A stretch of DNA of 64,000 nt from Motilibacter rhizosphaerae (GCF_004216915.1 NZ_SGXD01000006.1:58784-122783); one strand, 5' to 3'. Positions 18,116 to 27,735 are shown, counted from the first letter of the stretch. Program-made: numbers and translations. The notes: generated by a model not told the origin, from the sequence alone.

Positions 18116-19492
18116 GTGATCGACGTGCCGGTGATCGACAGGAGCCGCTTGGCCGCCCTCCTCGCGGAGGAGCGGGACGCCTACGTCCGCACCCACCCCG
18201 GCTCCGCCGCCGTCCACGCCCGGGCCGAGCACCTGCTGGGCCGGGTGCCGATGACGTGGATGGGCATGTGGACGGGCGGCTTCCCCCTGGCCTTCCGCGA
18301 GGCGAAGGGCGCGCGCGTCGTCGACGTCGACGGCACGGAGTACGTCGACTTCGCCCTCGGGGACACCGGTGCGATGGCCGGGCACTCGCCCTCCGCGACG
18401 GTCGCCGCCGTGCGCCGGCGCATCGACGACCTGGGGGGCATCACGACGATGATGCCGACCGAGGACGCCGAGGTCGTCGCTGCCGAGCTCACCCGGCGCT
18501 TCGGGCTCGCCCGCTGGTCGTTCACCCTCAGCGCGACCGACGCCAACCGCTGGGCCCTGCGCCTGGCCCGGCTGGTGACCGGGCGGCCGAAGGTGCTGGT
18601 GTTCTCGTACTCCTACCACGGCACCGTCGACGAGAGCTTCGTCGTCGTGGGCCCCGACGGGCAGCCGCGCAGCCGCCCCGGCAACGTCGGCCCCGCCGTC
18701 GACCCCACGACCACCACCCGGGTCGTCGAGTGGAACGACCTGGCAGCCCTCGAGCGCGAGCTCGCCGCCGGTGACGTCGCCGCGGTGCTCACCGAGCCCG
18801 CGCTCACCAACATCGGCATCGTGCTGCCCGAGCCCGGCTTCCTCGAGGGGGTCCGCGAGCTCACCCGCGCGGCGGGGACGCTGCTCATCATCGACGAGAC
18901 GCACACGCTGTCCGCCGGGCCGGGCGGGATGACGGCGCGCGACGGGCTCCAGCCCGACCTCCTCACCATCGGCAAGTCGATCGGCGGCGGCGTCCCCGCC
19001 GGTGCGTACGGCGTGAGCGCGGAGGTCGCCGACCGGCTCTCCCGCGCCGTGGACGAGACGGGCGCCGACCTCGTCGACGTCGGCGGGGTCGGCGGCACCC
19101 TGGCCGGCAACGCGCTGTCGCTCGCAGCCGTGCGCGCGACGCTCGAGGACGTGCTGACCGAGGACGCCTTCGAGCGGATGGTGGCGCTCGGCACGGCCTA
19201 CGCCGAGCAGGTCCGCTCCATCATCGAGACCCGCGGGCTGCCGTGGTCGGTCGTCCAGCTCGGCGCCCGGGCGGAGTACCGCTTCACCGCGCCGGCCCCG
19301 CGCAACGGCGGCGAGTCGGCGGCGGCTGCGGACGAGGAGCTCGACGCGTACCTCCACCTCCACCTCGCCAACCGCGGGGTGCTGCTCACGCCGTTCCACA
19401 ACATGGCGCTGATGTGCCCCGAGACGACGATCCAGGACGTCGCCCGGCACACCGCGCTGTTCGGCGGCGCCGTCGACGCGCTGCTCGGCTAG
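18116..19492 (+). CDS. Class III PLP-dependent aminotransferase
   Basis: A 458-residue fold-type I enzyme related to glutamate-1-semialdehyde aminomutases and acetylornithine-type transaminases. DETHTLSAGPGG contains the PLP-contacting Asp, and GKSIGGGVPAGAYG contains the catalytic Lys. The N-terminal half has the FPLAFREAKGARVVDVDG substrate-entry region. Specificity is not determinable. The start is chosen from the -10 element just upstream. The stop TAG shares CTAG with the convergent methyltransferase stop. Confidence 0.88.
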   Translation: MIDVPVIDRSRLAALLAEERDAYVRTHPGSAAVHARAEHLLGRVPMTWMGMWTGGFPLAFREAKGARVVDVDGTEYVDFALGDTGAMAGHSPSATVAAVRRRIDDLGGITTMMPTEDAEVVAAELTRRFGLARWSFTLSATDANRWALRLARLVTGRPKVLVFSYSYHGTVDESFVVVGPDGQPRSRPGNVGPAVDPTTTTRVVEWNDLAALERELAAGDVAAVLTEPALTNIGIVLPEPGFLEGVRELTRAAGTLLIIDETHTLSAGPGGMTARDGLQPDLLTIGKSIGGGVPAGAYGVSAEVADRLSRAVDETGADLVDVGGVGGTLAGNALSLAAVRATLEDVLTEDAFERMVALGTAYAEQVRSIIETRGLPWSVVQLGARAEYRFTAPAPRNGGESAAAADEELDAYLHLHLANRGVLLTPFHNMALMCPETTIQDVARHTALFGGAVDALLG

Positions 19493-20391
19493 CCCGCGGG
19501 GCGCTGGAGCAGCCAGCGGAAGGCGCCGACGCCCGTCGGGTCGCGCAGCTCGGCGCGGGCCAGCTCGCGGGCCCACCCACCGCCGGGGGCCAGCAGCCGG
19601 CCGAGCGCCTCGCGCTGCGTCGTGTCGAGCAGCGTCGTCGCGCCGCAGGCCTCGCCCGCCGCGCGGACGGCGTCCATCGCGACCGCGGCCGTGATGTCGC
19701 AGGAGCCGTCCGGCACCGGGGGGACCAGCCGACCCCCGCGGTGCCCCCGCAGGGTGCCGCCCGTGAAGGCGCCGGCGGCGCGCTCCGCGCGCAGCGAGCC
19801 GTAGTCGACGGCGAGCGCGGCGCTGCCGGGGGGCAGCGAGCGGAGCAGGGCTGTCCACGCCGCGTCGCGCGGGCCGCCGAGCTCCGCGCGGTCGCCCGGT
19901 GCGGCGAGCGGCCACCAGCGCTCCAGCCACGCCAGCTCAGCGTCGTCCGCGGGCGGTCCGGGCTCCTCGCTCCCGTCGTCGTCGACGAGGAGGACGCGCG
20001 GACCGTCCTCCGCGAGCGCGACCGCGTCGACGGGCACGGCGTCGAGCCACTCGTGGGCGACGGCCAGCACCGGCTCGTCGCCGGCGGTCCGCTCCTCGGG
20101 CTGCGTCCAGCCGACCCCGGGTGGCAGGCCGGGCGGGCGGGGCACGACGTCGACCCCGCACAGGCGCAGCTCCGGCGCGTGCGCGGCCAGCCCGTGCAGC
20201 AGCTCGCCGCGCCCCGCCCCGACGTCGAGGACCGCGCCGAGCCCGAGCTCGCGGGCCAGGGCGGCGACGGCCTCGGCGAACAGCGGCTCCTGCGCGCTGG
20301 TGCGGAAGTGCCCCGCCGGCCCCTCCGGACGGCGGTAGAAGCCCCCTGGCGCGTACAGCGCCTCGGCGACCGCCTCCCGCCACCTGCGCAC
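19489..20391 (-). CDS. MidA-like SAM-dependent methyltransferase
   Basis: A 300-residue protein of the COG1565 (MidA/NDUFAF7) type. An N-terminal FRTSAQEPLFAEAV segment precedes the SAM-binding motif VLDVGAGRGELL. An AHEWLDAVP motif resembles the family NE-x-DA motif, and a DYG turn follows. The eukaryotic homologue methylates a complex I subunit, so the orphan NuoD-like gene 7 kb away is of interest. The frame extends to 20460, overlapping the upstream gene; the GTG at 20391 is chosen because CAGGAT ends six bases before it. Confidence 0.8.
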   Translation of the reverse strand: MRRWREAVAEALYAPGGFYRRPEGPAGHFRTSAQEPLFAEAVAALARELGLGAVLDVGAGRGELLHGLAAHAPELRLCGVDVVPRPPGLPPGVGWTQPEERTAGDEPVLAVAHEWLDAVPVDAVALAEDGPRVLLVDDDGSEEPGPPADDAELAWLERWWPLAAPGDRAELGGPRDAAWTALLRSLPPGSAALAVDYGSLRAERAAGAFTGGTLRGHRGGRLVPPVPDGSCDITAAVAMDAVRAAGEACGATTLLDTTQREALGRLLAPGGGWARELARAELRDPTGVGAFRWLLQRPAG

Positions 20392-20417
20392 CCGGTCATC
20401 CTGCCCGAGCGGTGCGC

Positions 20418-22046
20418 TCAGGAGGTCGGGACCACCTCGCGCAGGGGGGCGAGCACGCACCGGTCGCGCCCGGTCTCCTTCGCCTGGTAGAGCGCCGCGT
20501 CGGTGTCCGCGAGCAGCGCGGCGATCGCCGCCTGCACCGCGCCCTCGCCCGGCTGCTCCTCCGGGTCGGCCTCGCCGCGGGGGAGGGCCGCGACGCCGAT
20601 GCTGCAGGTCACGGGGACGCCGGTGTCGGCCGTCGCGACCGCCCGCCGGAACCGCTCGACGGCCTCGACGGCCTGGGCCGGCGTGGTGCCCGTGAGGATG
20701 ACCGCGAACTCCTCGCCGCCGTAGCGCGCGACGAGGTCACCGGCCCGGGCGGTCGTCTGCAGCGCCGCCGCCGCGCCCTTCAGCGCGTCGTCGCCCGCCG
20801 CGTGGCCGTGGGTGTCGTTGATGCTCTTGAAGTGGTCGAGGTCGACGAGGGCGACCGCGAGCGGCGCGCCGCTGCGCTCGGCCCGGAGCACCTCGCGGCG
20901 CATCGCCTCGTCGAACGCCCGGCGGTTGGCGACGCCGGTGAGCCCGTCGGTCTGCGCGGCGCGCCGCAGGCGGGCGACCAGCTCGGCACGGCTCAGGGCC
21001 AGGCCGACGTGGGCGCACGCCTGGGTCAGGGTGGAGAGGAGGCGCCGCTCGACGCCCTTGCCGTGCTTCGGGCCCAGGTCGACCGCGAGCCAGCCGTCGA
21101 CCTCGCCGTCGAGGGGCAGCGGCAGCGCGACGACGTTGCGCGCGTCCGGCAGCTGCTGGGCGAGCCACGCGTCGCGCAGCCCGTCGAGCGAGCGGGCGAG
21201 CTGCGCGTCGCCGGCCTCGCTCGCCCGGCGCAGCAGCGAGCCGGGCGGGTCCGCCGGGATCTCGGCCTGCGCGCCGCGGCTGCGGCGGGCGGCGGCGGGG
21301 GTCGTGACCTCGAGCCGGCCGAGCGCCGTCGCCGACGAGCGCGGCTGCACGAGCACGACCGCGCGGCGCCCGAGCAGCTCCTCGGTCGCGAGCACCGCGA
21401 GCAGCTCGACGATGGCCGGCGGCTCGTGGACGGCCTCGAGCTGCGACGCGAGCCCGTGCAGCACCTCGGCGTCGTAGCGGCGGCGGCGCAGCTCCCGCTC
21501 GTTGATGGCCGCGAAGGTCGCGGTCGCGAGCGCCGCCGCCCACAGCACGACGAGGAACGCCGCGTAGTCGCGCGTCGTGCTGGGGGCGCCTGCCCAGCGG
21601 GGGAGCCAGTCGGCGCGCTCGGCGTTGATGACGACGAGGACCACCAGCGAGTGCCACAGCGCGACCTTGGTCCCCGACCGGAACGACGTGAGCAGGCTCA
21701 CCGCGCTGACGTGCACGACGAGCAGCGCGGGTACGGGCCCGGCCAGCCCCCCGGTCGCCCAGAACACCGCGCCGAGGAACAGCCCGTCGAGCACGAGCGA
21801 GGCGTTGACGGCCGCGATCGCGAGCGACCGGCCGCCGCGGGGGGAGAGCGCGGTGCCGAGGACCACCACGGCGTACAGGCCGGTGGCGGTGGCGACGGCG
21901 GAGGGGTCGCCGGGGCGCGCGGAGCCCGAGTGCAGGCTCCACAGCAGCAGCGAGGCGGCGACGAGCCCGACGCGCAGGCAGGTCGACCAGAGGATGCGGT
22001 CGGCGAGCGGGACGAGGCCGAAGCGGGCGGGGTTCGGCTTGCTCAC
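20418..22046 (-). CDS. Membrane diguanylate cyclase (GGDEF)
   Basis: A 542-residue protein. The N-terminal half has about six hydrophobic helices (to ~190), then a GAF-like linker region (~200-360), then a GGDEF domain with the active-site motif YGGEEF and the metal-binding DLDHFKSINDTHGH. It should make c-di-GMP from two GTP. I do not see a clear RxxD inhibitory site upstream of GGEEF. The GTG start has GAGGAGC upstream and overlaps the stop of the preceding surface-protein gene by four bases, so production is coupled to it. Confidence 0.92.
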   Translation of the reverse strand: MSKPNPARFGLVPLADRILWSTCLRVGLVAASLLLWSLHSGSARPGDPSAVATATGLYAVVVLGTALSPRGGRSLAIAAVNASLVLDGLFLGAVFWATGGLAGPVPALLVVHVSAVSLLTSFRSGTKVALWHSLVVLVVINAERADWLPRWAGAPSTTRDYAAFLVVLWAAALATATFAAINERELRRRRYDAEVLHGLASQLEAVHEPPAIVELLAVLATEELLGRRAVVLVQPRSSATALGRLEVTTPAAARRSRGAQAEIPADPPGSLLRRASEAGDAQLARSLDGLRDAWLAQQLPDARNVVALPLPLDGEVDGWLAVDLGPKHGKGVERRLLSTLTQACAHVGLALSRAELVARLRRAAQTDGLTGVANRRAFDEAMRREVLRAERSGAPLAVALVDLDHFKSINDTHGHAAGDDALKGAAAALQTTARAGDLVARYGGEEFAVILTGTTPAQAVEAVERFRRAVATADTGVPVTCSIGVAALPRGEADPEEQPGEGAVQAAIAALLADTDAALYQAKETGRDRCVLAPLREVVPTS

Positions 22047-23452
22047 GGAGCGCTCCTCGCGGTCTCGGCGGTCGGGTGGTCGGTGGTCGGGTGGTGGACG
22101 GTGGGGTCGTCTGCTGGCGGGTCGTCGGGCCCGCCCGCCGGCACGAGGTCCGGCGGGTCCGGGGGGAACGGCAGGTGCGGGTCGGAGTAGAGCGGTGCCG
22201 CGGCGAGCTTCGGGTCGCGCCGGTCGATGCGGTCCTGCAGCCCGAGGAAGGCGAGGACGACGACGAGCAGCGCGCTGGGGAAGCCGGAGTGGCGGGCCAC
22301 GGTGGTGCTCGCGTCGCTCAGCGCGGGCGCGATCGTCGAGAGGTCGCTCGGCAGCAGCCCGCGCAGCGGTGAGACCAGGGCCCGCAGCGGCGCGCTCACG
22401 GCCTTGAGGGGCTTCGCGAACGGGCGCAGCGGGGCGAGCGCGGCCCGGCCGAGGGCGGACCCGACGTCGGTGAGCAGCTGCCCGGGGCCGGACGGGCCGG
22501 CGTCGGGACTCCCCGTCAGCGGGACCGTGGTGGTCGCGCGGGGACGGGTCGGCGCCGAGCCGGTGCGCGGTGCGCGCCCCCCGGAGGCCGCGCCACCGGA
22601 CACACCGCCGCCCGTGCTGCCGGCGCCGGCGTCGCTTCCGCTCCCGGGGTCACTGCCGGAGCCGCCGCCGCTGTCGCGCGGCGCGTCGCCGGGACCGCCC
22701 GCGCCGCCGTCCCCGGGACCGCCGGAGCCGCCGCTCGCGCTGCTGCTCGGCGACGGGTCCTCGCCCGGCGTCGGCGTGCTCGCGGGCGTCGCGCGCGGCG
22801 ACGGCGTACGGGCCGGAGACGGAGCGGGGGACGGCGTCCGCGTCCGCGCAGGGGTCGGCGTCGGGCTCGGCGGTCCGACCGGAGCGGGCGTCGGCGCGGC
22901 GCTCGGCACCGGCGGCGGGGGGACCGGCGCGACGGGCGCGTCGACGTCGAGCAGCGACCAGGCGAACGACGCGGTGGCGCTCGCCCCCTGGGCGCGGTCG
23001 TCGCCCTCGACGCTGACCGTGAGCCGGTACGTCGTGGTGCCGTCCCCCCGCACGCCCACGGCGATGCTGCTCGCGGAGGTGCGGGGGAGCAGCGCGTACT
23101 CCGCGAGCGTGCCGGTGAACACGGTGGTGCCGGAGAAGCCGGTGCAGTCGCCGTACGCCCCGCCGGAGCCGCGCTCGACGCGCAGGTCGAGGTAGTCGGC
23201 GAGCGGCCCGGAGGCCGTCGCGGAGGGGACCAGCGCGGCGTCGGTCGCGCCGGTCCACGAGACGCGGACGCAGGCGCTCTGCGGCGCCCCCGGCGCCATG
23301 GCCGTCGCCTGCACCAGCGGGCCCGTTGCGTCGGTGCTCACGGTGGGGTCCTGCGCGCGGGCGGGGGCGGCGGCCACGAGGCCGGCGAGGGCGGTGCAGG
23401 CGAGAGCGGCGAGCAGGCGGGCCGCCCGCGCGCGCGTACCCCGCTGGTGCAC
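22043..23452 (-). CDS. SipW/TasA-like surface protein with Pro/Ser stalk and C-terminal anchor
   Basis: A 469-residue exported protein. The N-terminal signal (LLAALACTALAGLVAAAPARA) is followed by a beta-rich domain resembling those of TasA/camelysin-like proteins (residues ~30-190; ACVRVSWTGATDAAL, YLDLRVERGSGG, FSGTTVFTGTL). A long low-complexity P/S/T/G stalk (~200-330) and a C-terminal hydrophobic helix near SALLVVVLAFLGL with a short cytoplasmic tail follow. The GTG start has GGGGAG upstream. It shows close similarity in motif layout to the two exported proteins nearby, though its signal is more conventional. It is the first gene of an operon with the diguanylate cyclase. Confidence 0.75.
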   Translation of the reverse strand: MHQRGTRARAARLLAALACTALAGLVAAAPARAQDPTVSTDATGPLVQATAMAPGAPQSACVRVSWTGATDAALVPSATASGPLADYLDLRVERGSGGAYGDCTGFSGTTVFTGTLAEYALLPRTSASSIAVGVRGDGTTTYRLTVSVEGDDRAQGASATASFAWSLLDVDAPVAPVPPPPVPSAAPTPAPVGPPSPTPTPARTRTPSPAPSPARTPSPRATPASTPTPGEDPSPSSSASGGSGGPGDGGAGGPGDAPRDSGGGSGSDPGSGSDAGAGSTGGGVSGGAASGGRAPRTGSAPTRPRATTTVPLTGSPDAGPSGPGQLLTDVGSALGRAALAPLRPFAKPLKAVSAPLRALVSPLRGLLPSDLSTIAPALSDASTTVARHSGFPSALLVVVLAFLGLQDRIDRRDPKLAAAPLYSDPHLPFPPDPPDLVPAGGPDDPPADDPTVHHPTTDHPTAETARSAP

Positions 23453-23629
23453 GCTCCCCACCCCCTGCCCTCGCTCGTCCGCCGGGCCGCACCCCCGGCC
23501 CTCCCCCCATCGGCCACCGCCGGCCGCGGACCAGTGGTCGGCCCCGCGCGCCGCCCGTCCGGACGCGCCACGGCTCAGGCGGGGAGCCTGCGCGCCGATG
23601 GTGAGGAGGAGAGGGAGGGGTCTGCGCGC

Positions 23630-24259
23630 ATGTCGGGACGGGGGCGAGCGCGGCACGTCCGGCGCAGCCGGCACGCAGCCGCTGCTGCCGCGCGCCCGCG
23701 CGTCCCCGCCGGGCTGCGCCGCCGCGCGCGCCGCGCTGCGGTCGTCCCCGTCGCGGTCGCGGCCCTGGCGGCCCCGAGCGCCCTGTGGTCCCCGGTCGTC
23801 AGCGCGTTCAGCGGCACCACGGGCAACGCCGCGAACAAGGTGACGGCGGGCTCGGTGGGCGTCGGGACCAGCCCGGGGACGGCGCTGTTCACGGCCAGCT
23901 CCTTGCAGCCGGGCAGCACGGACACCCAGTGCGTCACGGTCTCGTACACCGGCAGCCTTGCGGCGACCGTGTCCTGGTACGCGGTGTCGACCACCACGTC
24001 GTCGCCGTCGCTGGCGACCTACCTCGACATCGTCGTGGAGCGCGGGGGCGCGAGCTGCGCGGCGACGACCGGATGGACCGCGGTCTACACCGGCACCCTC
24101 GCGGCTGCGCCGTCGTCGTTCACCTCGGGCAACGCGTACGCCGTGAGCAGCGGCAGCGCTGCTCAGGTGTTCCGGGTCACCTACACGCTGCAGGACACGA
24201 ACGCCGCGGTCAGCAAGAACGTCTCGACCTCGTGGACGTGGGAGGCCCAGAACTCCTGA
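23630..24259 (+). CDS. TasA/camelysin-like exported protein (SipW substrate)
   Basis: A 209-residue protein with a long Arg-rich N-region, a hydrophobic core (~38-60) and the SipW-type junction SAFSGTTGNAANKVTAGSV. The latter resembles the F-x-x-x-x-N-x-x-TAG pattern of TasA-family precursors. The mature part is a beta-sandwich with two Cys and the segment YLDIVVERGGASC, matching YLDLRVERG in the neighbour. It should be processed by the SipW-type peptidase encoded next door and remain at the surface. ATG with GGGAGGGG upstream. It diverges from the large surface-protein gene; the 177 bases between them hold both promoters, none clear. Confidence 0.8.
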   Translation: MSGRGRARHVRRSRHAAAAAARPRVPAGLRRRARRAAVVPVAVAALAAPSALWSPVVSAFSGTTGNAANKVTAGSVGVGTSPGTALFTASSLQPGSTDTQCVTVSYTGSLAATVSWYAVSTTTSSPSLATYLDIVVERGGASCAATTGWTAVYTGTLAAAPSSFTSGNAYAVSSGSAAQVFRVTYTLQDTNAAVSKNVSTSWTWEAQNS

Positions 24260-24293
24260 GGCGGCCGGGTGGCGAGTGGCGCATGACGACCTG

Positions 24294-24324
24294 GAGGGGC
24301 TCCTGCCGACGGCAGGAGCCCCTC
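24294..24324. terminator. Bidirectional terminator
   Basis: Perfect 14-bp stem GAGGGGCTCCTGCC / GGCAGGAGCCCCTC with a three-base loop, between convergent surface-protein and signal peptidase genes. Confidence 0.8.
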
Positions 24325-24350
24325 TGTGCTCCGCGAGCACCGCGGCGGGA

Positions 24351-24956
24351 TCAGGACGCGAGCATGTCCTGCAGGCTGGCGACGGGGACTGGCGTCCGCA
24401 CCTCGGCGCGGCGGTGCCGGCCCTCGACGCGGGGGGCCGTCAGCACCACGAGCAGCGCGGCCGCGAGCGCGCCGAGCGTCCCACCGGCCCGGACGGGGTG
24501 GCCGTCGCGGACCCACATCGCCGGCAGCCCGACGAGGGGGATTCGCAACCGCGGGAGGCCGACGACGTCCGCCGGTGCCACGTGCGTCGAGTCCTCCTGG
24601 GCGTTGGCGTCGCCGCGGGTGATGATCGAACCGTCGGAGGTACGGCCCACCATCCGGTGGAGGAGCAGGTGGTCGTCCCGGCTGCGGTCGCGCACGAGGA
24701 CGACCTCGCCGGGCCGCAGGGCGTCCGCTGCGACAGGAGCCGCCGCGACGACGTCCCCCGGGCGGATGCGCGGCTCCATCGACCCGGACATGACGACGGT
24801 CGTCCGCCAGTGCAGCAGCGCGGGGACGGTGGAGACCGCGACGAGCCCGAACACGACCGAGAGGAACGCGGCGAGGGCCCCCCGCAGGTACGGGAAGCCC
24901 TCCGACGCCAGCCGCGCCGGCGCCGCCGGCTCGCGGCGGGCGGCGTGCTTGCTCAC
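24351..24956 (-). CDS. sipW: SipW-type (ER-type) signal peptidase I
   Basis: A 201-residue membrane peptidase. An N-terminal TM helix (~25-48) precedes the catalytic Ser in MSGSMEPRIRPGD. The second active-site residue is His in LLHRMVGR instead of the usual bacterial Lys, the hallmark of ER/SipW-type enzymes. ITRGDAN completes box E, and a C-terminal TM helix follows. The GTG overlaps the stop of the upstream exported protein as GTGA, so enzyme and substrate are coupled. It probably cleaves all three exported proteins here. Confidence 0.9.
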   Translation of the reverse strand: MSKHAARREPAAPARLASEGFPYLRGALAAFLSVVFGLVAVSTVPALLHWRTTVVMSGSMEPRIRPGDVVAAAPVAADALRPGEVVLVRDRSRDDHLLLHRMVGRTSDGSIITRGDANAQEDSTHVAPADVVGLPRLRIPLVGLPAMWVRDGHPVRAGGTLGALAAALLVVLTAPRVEGRHRRAEVRTPVPVASLQDMLAS

Positions 24957-25756
24957 GAGCTCCGGACCTCCCACTTGAGCTGGATGCCGCTCTGCGCGCT
25001 GCCCTGGGCGCCGGTGTTGCACGCCGAGACGCCCCCGCAGTCGGAGGGCAGGATCCAGTTGACGCGGAAGACGCGGTACTCCCCGGCAGCGGACGGCTTC
25101 CACGTCCCGATGCTGTACGTGTCACCCGTGGTGAGCGACGTCGCTCCCGGGTCGTTGTAGGAGACGCGGGTCAGCAGCTCGCCCAGCGTGCCGTAGGTGT
25201 TGGCCGTCTGGGTCGTGGGCGTCACCGCGCCGCCCCCGTTCCCGGTGCCGTTGGTCGCGGTCGTCGAGCCGTAGATCGTCGCCATGCCGCCCCTGCTGGA
25301 GCAGCTGTCGCCGGCGCTGCTGTTCGGCGTGAAGGCGAGCGCTCCGGCGCTCGAGGCCGTGTCCATCTCGATCGAGAGGTTGAGGTAGCTCGCGACGGCC
25401 GCGGTCGAGCCGCCGTTGCCGGTCGTGTAGAGCTGGATCTTCGTCGCGGGCGTCAGCGACCCGTTGTAGGTCACGGTGATGCAGGCGTGCCCCGCGTCAC
25501 CCGGCTTGATCGTGTTGTTGCTCGCGCTGGTCGTCGTCGAGAACATCGCGCTGCTGCCACCGTCGTTGTCGGCGATGGTCACCGAGCCGGCGGTGAACTG
25601 GTTGCTCGTGTTGTTCGTCGTGGCGCTGAAGGCGGCGTACGACGCCTGCCAGGTGAGCAGGCCGCTGCCGATGAGGCCCACCGGCACCCCCAGCCCGATG
25701 AGGATGCGGCCGCGGCGAGACCGGCGCGCGCGCCGTCGGTTCTCGGTCCTGGACAT
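24953..25756 (-). CDS. TasA/camelysin-like exported protein
   Basis: A 267-residue protein. The Arg-rich N-region and a helix (about residues 18-40) end in SYAAFSATTNNTSNQFTAGS, close to the SipW-cognate consensus AFF-N-FTAG. The mature part is Ser/Thr/Asn-rich with four or more Cys (AGHACITVTY, GDSCSSRGG, DCGGVSACN), suggesting disulfides outside the cell. It ends SGIQLKWEVRSS. ATG with GGGGAG eleven bases upstream. First gene of an operon with sipW. By analogy with TasA it could form surface fibres, which is inference. Confidence 0.83.
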   Translation of the reverse strand: MSRTENRRRARRSRRGRILIGLGVPVGLIGSGLLTWQASYAAFSATTNNTSNQFTAGSVTIADNDGGSSAMFSTTTSASNNTIKPGDAGHACITVTYNGSLTPATKIQLYTTGNGGSTAAVASYLNLSIEMDTASSAGALAFTPNSSAGDSCSSRGGMATIYGSTTATNGTGNGGGAVTPTTQTANTYGTLGELLTRVSYNDPGATSLTTGDTYSIGTWKPSAAGEYRVFRVNWILPSDCGGVSACNTGAQGSAQSGIQLKWEVRSS

Positions 25757-25930
25757 CTGTGCGAACTCCCCCTGTCGGGAGGCGCCCGCGGACGCGCTGG
25801 TCGCGTCCACCTGTCGAGCTGCCTGCGCTGGCCCTCGGGTCGCCTCTCGGTCCAGCCCATCGACCGACCGGCCGGTCGGCTGAGCGCGACGCGGGGCGAC
25901 CACCCGGGCGGGGGAGTCGGAGGGCCCGCG

Positions 25931-25936
25931 TAGGGT
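25931..25936 (+). promoter_or_regulatory. -10 element upstream of the pantothenate/NAD operon
   Basis: TAGGGT about 40 bases before the DUF2520 gene start, in the 226-base divergent region with the surface-protein gene. The rest of 25757-25930 shows no clear structure. Confidence 0.35.
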
Positions 25937-25982
25937 GGGCGGCCGCAGCACCGTCTGGTACCCCTCGTGGACTGGAACGTCG

Positions 25983-26894
25983 ATGACCGCAGCTCCGCCG
26001 CCCGCCGCCGCGCGCCCGCGCCCGGCGCGCCTCGACGTCGGCGTGGTGGGGACGGGTCGGGTCGGGGCGGTGCTGGGTGCCGCCTTGGCGGCGGCCGGTC
26101 ACCGGGTCGTGGCCGCGTCGGCGGTTTCCGCGGCCAGCCGCACCCGGGCCGACGCGCTGCTGCCGGGTGTCCCGCTGGTCGACCCGCGCGACGTCGTCGA
26201 GGCGGCCTCTCTGGTCCTGCTCGCCGTGCCCGACGACGAGCTCGGCCCTCTCGCCACCGGCCTCGCCGAGGTGGGGGCGTTCCGCAGCGGGCAGCTGGTC
26301 GTCCACCCCAGCGGGCGGTGGGGTACGGGCGTGCTGGCCCCCGCGACCTCCGCCGGGGTGCTGCCCCTCGCCCTGCACCCGGTGATGACCTTCACCGGCA
26401 CGAGCCTCGACCTGAGCCGGCTGCAGGGGTGCTCCTTCGCCGTGACCGCGCCCGACGTGCTGCGCCCGATCGGCCACGCCCTCGTCGTGGAGATGGGCGG
26501 GGAGCCGCAGGACGTCGCCGAGGAGGCCAGACCGCTCTACCACGCGGCCCTCGCCAGCGCCGCGAACTCCCTGGTCACCCTGGTCGCGCAGGCGCAGGAC
26601 CTGCTGCGCCGCTGCGGCGTCGAGGACCCGGCGCGCATGGTCGCGCCGCTGCTGTCCGCCGCCCTCGACGGCGCGCTCCGGGAGGGGGACGCCGCGCTGA
26701 CCGGGCCGGTGGCCCGCGGGGACGCGGGGACCGTCGAGGCGCACGTGCGGGAGCTGGCCGCGGTCTCCCCGGAGGCGGCGGCCGCGTACGTCGCGCTGGC
26801 GCGGTTGACGGCGGACCGCGCGCTCGCGGCCGGGGTCCTCGCGCCGGAGCGCGCCGAGCCACTGCTCGGCGTGCTCTCGGGGTGGCGCGCGTGA
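25983..26894 (+). CDS. Rossmann/DUF2520 oxidoreductase-like protein
   Basis: A 303-residue NAD(P)-binding protein. The Rossmann motif [16 protein letters not shown] near residue 21 is followed by a DUF2520 C-terminal domain ([24 protein letters not shown]). It resembles F420-dependent oxidoreductase or ketopantoate-reductase-like proteins. Position directly upstream of panC, overlapping it by GTGA, suggests a role in pantothenate synthesis, possibly ketopantoate reduction; this is inference. Confidence 0.82.
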   Translation: MTAAPPPAAARPRPARLDVGVVGTGRVGAVLGAALAAAGHRVVAASAVSAASRTRADALLPGVPLVDPRDVVEAASLVLLAVPDDELGPLATGLAEVGAFRSGQLVVHPSGRWGTGVLAPATSAGVLPLALHPVMTFTGTSLDLSRLQGCSFAVTAPDVLRPIGHALVVEMGGEPQDVAEEARPLYHAALASAANSLVTLVAQAQDLLRRCGVEDPARMVAPLLSAALDGALREGDAALTGPVARGDAGTVEAHVRELAAVSPEAAAAYVALARLTADRALAAGVLAPERAEPLLGVLSGWRA

Positions 26895-27733
26895 CGCTCC
26901 TCGTGGACACCGCGGCCGAGCTGCGGGCGGCGCTCGCGCAGCGCGCCGGCCGGGTCGCCGTCGTCATGACGATGGGCGCCCTGCACGACGGGCACCGCTC
27001 GCTCATGGCCGCCGCCCGCGGGCTGGTGGGCGAGGCGGGGACGGTCGTCGTCACGGTCTTCGTCAACCCGCTGCAGTTCGGTCCGGGGGAGGACTTCGCG
27101 CGCTACCCCCGCACGCTCGACGCCGACCTCGAGGTGTGCCGCGGCGCCGGGGTCGACGTCGTGCTCGCGCCCGCGGTCGAGGAGGTCTACCCCCGCCCGC
27201 AGCAGGTGACGGTCGACCCGGGACCGCTGGCCGCCCAGCTGGAGGGGGCGGTCCGCCCGGGCCACTTCGGCGGCGTGCTCACCGTGGTGCTCAAGCTGCT
27301 CCACCTCGTGGGGCCCGACGTCGCGGTGTTCGGCGAGAAGGACTACCAGCAGCTCGTGCTCGTCCGCGGCATGGTCGCCGACCTGGCGGTGCCGGTCGAG
27401 GTCGTCGGCGCGCCGACGGTGCGTGAGCCGGACGGGCTGGCCCGCTCGAGCCGCAACCGCTACCTCTCGCCCGGGGAGCGGACCTCCGCCCTCGCGCTCT
27501 CGCGGGCCCTCACGGCCGGCGTGCGCATGGCGGCGACCGGGCGGGAGTCCGTGCTCACCGCCGCCCGGGCCGTGCTCGACGCGGAGCCCGGCGTCGCCCT
27601 CGACTACCTCGAGCTGCGCGACCCCGAGCTGGGACCCGCCCCGGAGCGCGGCCCGGCTCGGCTGCTCGTGGCCGCCCGGGTCGGCGCGACGAGGCTCATC
27701 GACAACGTGGACGTGCTGCTGGGAGGCGCCTGA
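26891..27733 (+). CDS. panC: Pantothenate synthetase PanC
   Basis: Joins pantoate and beta-alanine with ATP to make pantothenate. A 280-residue protein with the nucleotide motif [28 protein letters not shown], the FGEKDYQQL segment and the [12 protein letters not shown] loop of the KMSKS class. The GTG start overlaps the DUF2520 stop. It is followed by a 70-base gap where panD would be expected. Confidence 0.97.
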   Translation: MTLLVDTAAELRAALAQRAGRVAVVMTMGALHDGHRSLMAAARGLVGEAGTVVVTVFVNPLQFGPGEDFARYPRTLDADLEVCRGAGVDVVLAPAVEEVYPRPQQVTVDPGPLAAQLEGAVRPGHFGGVLTVVLKLLHLVGPDVAVFGEKDYQQLVLVRGMVADLAVPVEVVGAPTVREPDGLARSSRNRYLSPGERTSALALSRALTAGVRMAATGRESVLTAARAVLDAEPGVALDYLELRDPELGPAPERGPARLLVAARVGATRLIDNVDVLLGGA

Positions 27734-27735
27734 CC

